Shown here in pieces: positions 1-4,266 of a stretch of 5,537 bases of DNA. The stretch covers positions 1-5,537 of the forward strand of contig JAGAPM010000250.1 in the NCBI GenBank assembly GCA_017623265.1. Reading direction: 5' to 3'. Source of the DNA: Lentisphaeria bacterium (lineage in GTDB: Bacteria > Verrucomicrobiota > Lentisphaeria > Victivallales > UBA1829). How positions within the stretch are numbered: position 1 is the first letter of the stretch; each line of letters opens with the position of its first letter. Made by a program: the position numbers and the translations under genes. The notes under the pieces are model-generated. The model had not been told where the DNA came from. It saw only the letters and a program-made list of their open reading frames with translations, and made no database searches.

Positions 1-600
1 CTGCACAGCATGGTTATCGTTGATATGGATCATTTTGAGGCGCTTACCAATGTACGCCAGCGCTTCGGACTGCTTCAGCCCCGCAATATGGCCGTGACCA
101 AAATCCCAGCACACGCCAATGCCCATTTCATCCGCCACCGCACAAAGCTCCTCAGCGGTCTGGCAGTAGCGGTGAGTGGGTACTTCCAGAAACAGCGGAC
201 GCATGTTTTCCACCGCCAGCTGCACGCCCTGTTTGCCGGCGTATTCCACGGAGGGGGTGAGCATCCTGACGGAACGCTCATGCTGTTTGCGGATCTCATA
301 CCCTTCCACAGGCAAGGCAGAGGAATCAGGATGAATGGCTGCGCATGTCACATTCAGCAATTTGGCGCAATCGATGGCATGATACATACGGCCAAAAAAA
401 TGATCGTCCGGTTCACCCTGGTCATCCGTACGGAACGGCAGATGGCACAGTTCAATGGGCAGACCGATCTCCTGAGAATACGAAAGGGCATACTCCGCCG
501 CTTCCAGCAGAGTAACCTGCAGTTGGGGATCATTCTTTTTCAGACGCTTTGCCGCATAAAACCCGGCGGCACCGCAACCAATCACCAGGACTTTCATCAT
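1..600 (-). CDS. Chimeric sugar phosphate isomerase/epimerase-like protein with dinucleotide-binding N-terminus (3' end outside window)
   Basis: The reading frame is open from the ATG at 600 to base 1, giving 200 visible codons; the C-terminus is cut by the window edge. Residues 3-33 (MKVLVIGCGAAG..., then LLE) look like the FAD/NAD-binding beta-alpha-beta of pyridine-nucleotide-disulfide or related oxidoreductases: GxGxxG at 8-13 and Glu33 ending strand 2. From about residue 36 the sequence is an AP-endonuclease-2/xylose-isomerase-like TIM barrel: GLPIELCHLPF (46-56), AIHPD (88-92), AVENM (129-133, Glu131 a probable metal ligand), CWDFGHGHIAG (164-174, Asp166), MIHINDNH (190-197, His192). 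In this family, metal ligands come from such Glu, Asp and His positions. The first barrel strands expected before residue 40 are absent, so this looks like a fusion or deletion product. A GGAGGT site precedes a double ATG (600 or 597; 597 has the better spacing). It follows the upstream stop by 16 bases, so it is probably the fifth gene of the operon. The TIM-barrel assignment is firm; activity is uncertain. Confidence 0.8.
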   Translation of the reverse strand, partial: MMKVLVIGCGAAGFYAAKRLKKNDPQLQVTLLEAAEYALSYSQEIGLPIELCHLPFRTDDQGEPDDHFFGRMYHAIDCAKLLNVTCAAIHPDSSALPVEGYEIRKQHERSVRMLTPSVEYAGKQGVQLAVENMRPLFLEVPTHRYCQTAEELCAVADEMGIGVCWDFGHGHIAGLKQSEALAYIGKRLKMIHINDNHAVQ

Positions 601-604
601 ACGC

Positions 605-610
605 ACCTCC
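605..610 (-). promoter_or_regulatory. Ribosome binding site of the chimeric gene
   Basis: GGAGGT on the minus strand lies 4 bases before the ATG at 600 and 7 bases before the in-frame ATG at 597. It shows that translation really begins at the dinucleotide-binding segment and not at an internal codon inside the TIM barrel. The spacing slightly favours 597. Confidence 0.75.
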
Positions 611-616
611 GCTTTC

Positions 617-1087
617 TCACTCTGCTTTCAGCCAGGTGCCGACCGCATTTCCTTTGACGGTGACTTTGAAGTGGATCGTGTTAATCGTGGCTCCGACCCC
701 CATCATCATCTGCTTGAATGCGATTCCGGAAAGTTTGCCGGAAAGGCATAATTCCAAATCGTCCGCCTTGATCACTTCCGAACCTGCCATGGAGTCCGGC
801 CGTTTTGCTGCAGTAACGCTATCCAACTCCAAGTGCTTGACTGTCAGGGGGATGTTCAAGCTTTTATTCGATTCTTTTCCAAGATGTTCCGTATAATCTG
901 CCGCTAAATATTCGATCACCACATCCGCAGAGGCGCAAATGGCGATCCGTGCTTCCGTTCCATCCTGCCGGTGCGGCAGAAGTGCATTGATCACAGCGCT
1001 TTCCACATAGCGGTCGATGGCATTGATCGCACCTTCTTTGATCTTTTCCGCGATCATACCACTGCCGAGTTTATCAAGAATTCCCAT
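617..1087 (-). CDS. Hypothetical protein, 156 residues
   Basis: I do not recognise the family. The protein begins MGILDKLGSGMIAEKIKEGA and has a helical, amphipathic first ~40 residues (AINAIDRYVESAVINALL). The rest alternates hydrophobic and charged residues and looks beta-rich (for example LNIPLTVKHLEL, DDLELCLSGKL, INTIHFKVTVKG), followed by a short tail ending WLKAE. No signal peptide, membrane segment, metal-binding cysteine cluster or known catalytic motif is visible, so it is probably a soluble cytoplasmic protein. The start at 1087 is supported by an AAGGAG site that overlaps the stop codon of the esterase gene. It lies 12 bases after the esterase and 16 bases before the chimeric gene, which argues for translation as part of the operon. 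The continuous frame, good ribosome site and tight spacing make it a real gene; its function is unknown. Confidence 0.8.
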   Translation of the reverse strand: MGILDKLGSGMIAEKIKEGAINAIDRYVESAVINALLPHRQDGTEARIAICASADVVIEYLAADYTEHLGKESNKSLNIPLTVKHLELDSVTAAKRPDSMAGSEVIKADDLELCLSGKLSGIAFKQMMMGVGATINTIHFKVTVKGNAVGTWLKAE

Positions 1088-1095
1088 TCACCGAT

Positions 1096-1101
1096 CTCCT
1101 T
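1096..1101 (-). promoter_or_regulatory. Ribosome binding site overlapping the esterase stop codon
   Basis: AAGGAG on the minus strand shares two bases with the TAA stop (1100-1102) of the esterase and sits 8 bases before the ATG at 1087. Ribosomes ending the esterase would cover this site, which suggests translational coupling of the 156-residue protein to the esterase. Confidence 0.7.
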
Positions 1102-1894
1102 ACTTGAGCAGATTTTTTTCTTTCAGCCAGTTCAGATACGCCAGCACCTGACGATCCCAGAAGCCCCATTCATGGGTTCCGGGTTCTTCGTGATAGGTAA
1201 ATGGATACCCGATCTTCGTCAGATGTTCCCGGAGAATCTGATTTTCCGAGTACAGGAAGTCCTCCGTTCCGCAAGCCTGATAGACTTCCGTCAGCGGCAC
1301 ACCGGCTTTGACCTGTTTTTCCGACATGGCAATGGGGTCATTCAGTGAGCCCACATTGGCAGCCAGATCGTCCCCGAAGAGACACTGCAGTTCCGCCTTC
1401 ATAGCGGGAGCTGCATCCACAAACTGCCAGGGACAGATCACACTGGAGAAGCATCCGGCGGCAGCGAACATTTCCGGCTTATTGAACGCCAACTTCATGG
1501 CGCCGTATCCCCCCATGCTCAAACCGGCAACGAAGGTATCTTCCCGTTTCTGTGAAAACTTGAAAAAGCCGTTGATCAGCTTCGGCAGTTCATCGCTGAT
1601 ATACTGCCAGTATTTGATGTCCGTCCTGACCTGATCTGTATAGAAACTGCGGTATCCATGGGGCATCACAACGGCGATACCGAACGCCGTGGCGTACCGT
1701 TCAATGCTGGTACGGCGGAGCCAGATGGAGTGGTCATCGGAAAGCCCGTGCAGCAGATACAGCACCGGACAGCCGGAGGGAGACCCCTTCCCTTCCAGTC
1801 CGATCTGACCGAGGGTGGGCTGCGGCACGATCACATTCGCACTGGTACACATTCCCAGAGACTCGGAGAAAAAGGAGCATTGCATAAGAGCCAT
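1100..1894 (-). CDS. EstA / esterase D family serine esterase
   Basis: A 264-residue alpha/beta-hydrolase of the putative esterase family (PF00756 type: tributyrin esterase EstA, S-formylglutathione hydrolase, acetyl-xylan and feruloyl esterases). Visible features in order: YLLHG (46-50, oxyanion region), SIWLR (56-60), VVMPHGYRSFYTD (75-87), GLSMGG (124-129) with nucleophile Ser126, CGTEDFLY (208-215) with Asp212 as likely acid, and GTHEWGFW (239-246) with His241. The full catalytic triad is therefore present. No signal peptide is seen, so it is probably cytoplasmic and would act on imported short-chain or acyl-sugar esters; the substrate is an inference. The frame stays open upstream to 2023, but AGGAGG at 1903-1908 and the overlap with the preceding gene place the start at 1894. 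Length fits the family (about 250-280). It follows the isomerase stop by 17 bases. Confidence 0.92.
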   Translation of the reverse strand: MALMQCSFFSESLGMCTSANVIVPQPTLGQIGLEGKGSPSGCPVLYLLHGLSDDHSIWLRRTSIERYATAFGIAVVMPHGYRSFYTDQVRTDIKYWQYISDELPKLINGFFKFSQKREDTFVAGLSMGGYGAMKLAFNKPEMFAAAGCFSSVICPWQFVDAAPAMKAELQCLFGDDLAANVGSLNDPIAMSEKQVKAGVPLTEVYQACGTEDFLYSENQILREHLTKIGYPFTYHEEPGTHEWGFWDRQVLAYLNWLKEKNLLK

Positions 1895-1902
1895 GGCCTG
1901 AT

Positions 1903-1908
1903 CCTCCT
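1903..1908 (-). promoter_or_regulatory. Ribosome binding site that fixes the esterase start
   Basis: A consensus AGGAGG on the minus strand lies 8 bases before the ATG at 1894. It decides against the 43-codon upstream extension, whose arginine-rich composition is typical of shadow translation and which would overlap the isomerase gene. Confidence 0.75.
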
Positions 1909-1911
1909 GTC

Positions 1912-2649
1912 TTACGCCTGAAGACTGCGCAGGTGAGCGAGCGACTCCGTCACGCCTTCCACGGGCGCGGCAGTATCTTCGTATTCCACGACCGCCCATT
2001 CCGTGGCGCCATCCGTTTCGCACCAGCGGAGCATGGCGTTCCAGTCAATATCATCCTTACCGATGAACGGCACATAGCCTCCTTCTTTGGCATAGGGCTT
2101 GAAGTGGATGGACTGGTTTCTGCCGGGATATTTCTTCACAGCAGCCATCACATCGATCCCGGCAGCAAGAGCATTACCGGTATCGATCTGCAGGATCACT
2201 TTGCTGTCCGTATTTTCCGCCACCACATCCCACGGCACATAGCCGTTTACTTCCGTGTGGTCATGAGCGTGGCTGTGATAGCCGGTCCGGATCCCGTAGG
2301 GAGCGAGGCGTTCCGCCATCTTGTTGAGGCGGTCGGCAAAACTCTTCCAGCCGTCGAGAGAATCGCAGTTGTACCACGGCACGCAGATATAACGGTTGCC
2401 GACGGCAATATTGCGGGCTACGACTTTCTCAAAATCGTTTTCCAGCGCATCCAGTCCGGTATGCCAGCCGGCGCAGACAAGCCCGGTCTGTTTCAGGAGG
2501 GCGGCGTAAAATTCGTTCATATATTCATCGCCGTAAAATTCCACGCCATCGTAACCGGCTTCTTTGGCGATCTTCATGGCTTTCAGCGGATTTTCGCCAT
2601 AGATCCCGCGCAGGGAGTAGACTTGTAATGCAATAGGCAGATTGATCAT
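1912..2649 (-). CDS. Sugar phosphate isomerase/epimerase, TIM barrel
   Basis: A 245-residue protein of the AP-endonuclease-2/xylose-isomerase-like TIM barrel superfamily, which generally interconverts ketoses or epimerises sugars and inositol derivatives with a divalent metal. Segments seen in order: LQVYSLR (8-14, strand 1), AGYDGVEFYG (31-40), AGWHTG (60-65), YICVPWY (87-93), GYHSHAHDH (123-131), QIDTGNALAAG (154-164), SIHFKPY (180-186), GKDDIDW (197-203), VVEYED (220-225). Likely metal ligands are Asp130 (Glu in many relatives), Asp156, His182 and Glu222. It has no signal peptide and a length close to the family norm. The start at 2649 has an AGAAGGA site 9 bases upstream and follows the reductase stop by 21 bases, making it the second operon gene. 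The fold assignment is firm; the substrate cannot be told. Confidence 0.92.
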   Translation of the reverse strand: MINLPIALQVYSLRGIYGENPLKAMKIAKEAGYDGVEFYGDEYMNEFYAALLKQTGLVCAGWHTGLDALENDFEKVVARNIAVGNRYICVPWYNCDSLDGWKSFADRLNKMAERLAPYGIRTGYHSHAHDHTEVNGYVPWDVVAENTDSKVILQIDTGNALAAGIDVMAAVKKYPGRNQSIHFKPYAKEGGYVPFIGKDDIDWNAMLRWCETDGATEWAVVEYEDTAAPVEGVTESLAHLRSLQA

Positions 2650-2670
2650 GTTCGTTATTCCTTCTGTTAT

Positions 2671-3807
2671 TTATGAATTGACTTCGTTGTGGATCTTCTG
2701 AAGCATACCGGGGATCCGGATCTTCTGGGGACAATGTTCCGCACACTTCCCGCAGTTCACGCAGGCAGACGCCTGATTTTCTGCGGGGATCGTATTGTAG
2801 CTGTTCTGGAACACCCATTTGTGACTGGTGATCGTGTACTGGTTATACAATGCAAAGATCCGGGGGATCTCCACGCCCGCAGGACACGGCATACAGTAAC
2901 GGCAGGCGGTACACGGAACTGCCAGCTGTTTGCGGTAGGCGGCAAGGGCTTTTTCAAGGACACCCCGTTCTTCATCGGTCAGGGGCTTGAAGTCCGTGAA
3001 CGTGCGGAGATTATCCTGCATCTGTTCAGGATTGGACATGCCGGAAAGCACGCACAACACATTGGGCAGACTCGCCACATAACGCAGCCCCCAGGAGGCA
3101 GTGCTTGCATCCGGATTGTACGCTTTGAGGATCTCGTTTGCGGGCGGATTCAGCATCGCCAGAGAGCCGCCGCGCAGCGGTTCCATGACCATAACCGGGA
3201 TATTATTTTCCGCAAGGATCTCATACTGTTCCCGGGAACGGTACAGGGTCCAGTCCAGATAATTCAGCTGGATCTGGGCGAAATCCCATTTTCTGCGGGC
3301 GACAACAGTCTTCAGGAACTCGGGTGTATCATGGAAGGAGAAGCCCAGATTCCGGATCTTCCCCTCCGCCTTTTTCTGTTCCAGAAATTCCACCACATGG
3401 AACTTTTTGGTCAGTTCCCAGTTGTTGTGGTCTACAGCGTGGACAAGATAAAAATCAAAATATTCCGTCTGACAGCGTTTCAGCTGTTCGTTGAAGATCT
3501 TTTCAATATCCTCCTCGCCTTTGGCGAACCAGGAGGGCATCTTATCCACAAGAAAATAACTGGAACGGGGGTATTTCTTCAGCAGTTCCCCCAGGCAGAC
3601 TTCACTCTTTCCGTTGTGGTACATGTAGGCAGTATCGATGTAGTTGACGCCCGCCCGCATGGCAAGATCCAGCATTTCAGCGGTTTTTGCGTAATCAATA
3701 TCTTCCGTGTTCTCGCTGTTCAGCGGCAGACGCATAGTCCCGAGTCCAAGCAGGGGGACAGTCAGACCGTTCAGCGTACGGTGTGTTACAGAGGTATTTT
3801 TGCTCAT
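2671..3807 (-). CDS. Aldo/keto reductase with C-terminal [4Fe-4S] ferredoxin-type domain
   Basis: A 378-residue NAD(P)-type aldo/keto reductase fused to a cysteine-rich C-terminal domain, a common arrangement in anaerobes. The barrel (about 1-295) opens with LGLGTMRLP (20-28) and carries the AKR tetrad: Asp58 and Tyr63 in YIDTAYMYHNG, Lys89 in VDKMP, His123 in LVHAVD; GFSFHD (155-160) and MEPLRGG (208-214) are further family markers. The C-terminal domain has two clusters: CTACRYCMPCP (Cys299, 302, 305, 308) and CVNCGKCAEHCP (Cys349, 352, 355, 359), each able to hold a [4Fe-4S] centre, so electrons may come from or go to ferredoxin. It should be cytoplasmic. An in-frame ATG at 3825 would add six residues, but it lacks a ribosome site and falls next to the predicted transcription start; AAAGGA at 3817-3822 supports 3807. 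It is the first gene of the operon. The carbonyl substrate is unknown; given its neighbours, a sugar or sugar aldehyde is plausible. Confidence 0.95.
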   Translation of the reverse strand: MSKNTSVTHRTLNGLTVPLLGLGTMRLPLNSENTEDIDYAKTAEMLDLAMRAGVNYIDTAYMYHNGKSEVCLGELLKKYPRSSYFLVDKMPSWFAKGEEDIEKIFNEQLKRCQTEYFDFYLVHAVDHNNWELTKKFHVVEFLEQKKAEGKIRNLGFSFHDTPEFLKTVVARRKWDFAQIQLNYLDWTLYRSREQYEILAENNIPVMVMEPLRGGSLAMLNPPANEILKAYNPDASTASWGLRYVASLPNVLCVLSGMSNPEQMQDNLRTFTDFKPLTDEERGVLEKALAAYRKQLAVPCTACRYCMPCPAGVEIPRIFALYNQYTITSHKWVFQNSYNTIPAENQASACVNCGKCAEHCPQKIRIPGMLQKIHNEVNS

Positions 3808-3816
3808 TCTTTCCGG

Positions 3817-3822
3817 TCCTTT
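3817..3822 (-). promoter_or_regulatory. Ribosome binding site that fixes the reductase start
   Basis: AAAGGA on the minus strand lies 9 bases before the ATG at 3807. It overlaps the codons that follow the alternative ATG at 3825, which itself has no purine-rich site upstream. Confidence 0.6.
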
Positions 3823-3836
3823 CATTTACTATCTAT

Positions 3837-3864
3837 AAAATATCATCTGCGTACCACTTTTCAA
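3837..3864 (-). promoter_or_regulatory. Possible sigma-70-type promoter of the five-gene operon
   Basis: On the minus strand TTGAAA (3859-3864) is followed after 16 bases by TATTTT (3837-3842), placing transcription start near 3830, a short 5' leader before the ATG at 3807. The -35 matches consensus at five of six positions and the -10 at only four of six, in an A/T-rich stretch, so this is a plausible but weak prediction. It lies outside the repeat element, so the element need not supply the promoter. Confidence 0.35.
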
Positions 3865-3894
3865 GGAAGAAATTCAGAAAAAGAGATAAAAAAA

Positions 3895-3911
3895 GGGGCT
3901 GTTGCAAAACT
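3895..3911 (+). repeat. Left terminal inverted repeat (17 bp)
   Basis: GGGGCTGTTGCAAAACT, an exact reverse complement of 4217-4233. It directly abuts an A7 tract (3888-3894), which reads as T7 on the minus strand. Confidence 0.9.
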
Positions 3912-3973
3912 GTCAAAGAGAGTATGCACAGCTCCGTTTTTTATTTTTTGAGTGTAAAACAAGCACGCTGAAA

Positions 3974-4008
3974 GCGGAATGCGGAATGCGAAATGCGGAA
4001 TGCGGAAG
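3974..4008 (+). repeat. Tandem heptamer array, five GCGGAAT units
   Basis: Five head-to-tail 7-base units: GCGGAAT twice, GCGAAAT once, GCGGAAT once and a final GCGGAAG. The 7-base period is not a multiple of three, so translation across it cycles through three frames of a peptide repeat and is not evidence of coding. Slipped-strand variation in copy number would be expected. Confidence 0.85.
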
Positions 4009-4020
4009 TGCCTGCGGCAC
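4008..4020. repeat. Small hairpin in the element
   Basis: GTGCC and GGCAC pair perfectly around a TGC loop, immediately after the heptamer array. Confidence 0.55.
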
Positions 4021-4027
4021 ATGAAGT

Positions 4028-4060
4028 GCGGGAGGCTTGCGACCGTCAAACGGCTCCCGC
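4028..4060. repeat. Hairpin with nested inner stem
   Basis: GCGGGAG (4028-4034) pairs with CTCCCGC (4054-4060). Inside, CCG (4043-4045) can pair with CGG (4051-4053) around TCAAA. Its last two bases are shared with the next hairpin, so the two are partly alternative folds. Confidence 0.6.
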
Positions 4061-4075
4061 GCTCCTGCAGAGCGC
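4059..4075. repeat. GCGCTC/GAGCGC hairpin
   Basis: A perfect 6-bp stem closes a CTGCA loop. The GCGCTCCT sequence recurs at 4128-4135 in the next G/C-rich hairpin, suggesting internal duplication of a hairpin module. Confidence 0.6.
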
Positions 4076-4097
4076 AAAATCGTGGGTAAATCCATAA

Positions 4098-4117
4098 CCT
4101 ATGGGCAAGCCCATAGG
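4098..4117. repeat. Perfect 20-bp palindrome
   Basis: CCTATGGG and CCCATAGG form an 8-bp stem with loop CAAG; counting the C and G inside the loop, the arms match over 9 bases with AA at the centre. Confidence 0.8.
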
Positions 4118-4126
4118 CTGTGATCC

Positions 4127-4145
4127 TGCGCTCCTCCGGAGCGCA
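4127..4145. repeat. Strong G/C-rich hairpin, 8-bp stem and TCC loop
   Basis: TGCGCTCC (4127-4134) pairs perfectly with GGAGCGCA (4138-4145). Together with the 20-bp palindrome it is enclosed by a further inverted pair, AATCCAT (4089-4095) and ATGGATT (4161-4167), so the region can fold as a three-way junction. Confidence 0.75.
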
Positions 4146-4216
4146 TCTGAATCCGCCTGCATGGATTGTTTTCAAAGAAATATTTATCAGGACAGTCGCA
4201 GCAGATACAGGAAAAT

Positions 4217-4233
4217 AGTTTTGCAACAGCCCC
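4217..4233 (-). repeat. Right terminal inverted repeat (17 bp)
   Basis: AGTTTTGCAACAGCCCC, an exact reverse complement of 3895-3911. One extra C follows at 4234 that has no partner at the left end. It lies 33 bases beyond the helicase stop codon. Confidence 0.9.
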
Positions 4234-4266
4234 CGGAATGATTCATGAAACGGTCTGAAAAAAAGT

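Larger units (their letters stand above)
3895..4233. mobile_element. MITE-like, palindrome-rich repeat element (339 bp)
   Basis: This segment fills most of the gap between the helicase and the operon. It is bounded by perfect 17-bp terminal inverted repeats with GGGG/CCCC outermost. The core CTGTTGCAAA also occurs in the ends of IS6-family elements such as IS26, which hints at a DDE transposase parent, but the match is too short to assign a family. Inside are five tandem heptamers and at least five perfect hairpins. No transposase or other credible protein is encoded; frames across it give low-complexity, repeat-driven peptides. No target duplication is visible (taaaaaaa on the left against cggaatga on the right), so the insertion is old, or the element moves without duplication. 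It may instead be a structured RNA or an intergenic repeat of the REP/BIME type. Confidence 0.6.
3826..4266. other. Intergenic region between helicase and reductase genes
   Basis: This 441-base gap holds the inverted-repeat element (3895-4233), the weak promoter candidate and short A/T-rich flanks. I find no credible protein gene, tRNA or rRNA. An A7 run at 4258-4264 lies just after the helicase stop, and a TTCATGAA palindrome at 4242-4249; neither forms a convincing terminator alone. Confidence 0.7.

Noticed and set aside
10..657. Plus-strand open frame of 215 codons at the left edge
   Set aside because: It lies opposite the chimeric isomerase gene, which has recognisable motifs and a good ribosome site.
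1895..2023. 43-codon N-terminal extension of the esterase
   Set aside because: It overlaps the isomerase gene, is arginine/glycine-rich and non-homologous in look, while AGGAGG supports the start at 1894.
1933..2628. Plus-strand open frame of 231 codons opposite the sugar isomerase
   Set aside because: It is the antisense shadow of a well-supported TIM-barrel gene, and its histidine-rich composition reflects the opposite strand.
3911..3916. TTGACA on the minus strand at the inner edge of the left terminal repeat, as an outward promoter
   Set aside because: No acceptable -10 follows at 16-18 bases; the position holds only the T-rich tract.
2689..3951. Long plus-strand open frame (420 codons) opposite the aldo/keto reductase
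   Set aside because: It is antisense to a protein with all its catalytic and iron-sulfur motifs, has no ribosome site and resembles no family; it is a shadow of biased codon use.
3974..4008. CRISPR-like repeat
   Set aside because: The units are only 7 bases and contiguous, with no spacers.
4257..4266. T7 tract just after the helicase stop as a terminator
   Set aside because: No stable hairpin precedes it; the bases before it are the end of the coding sequence.
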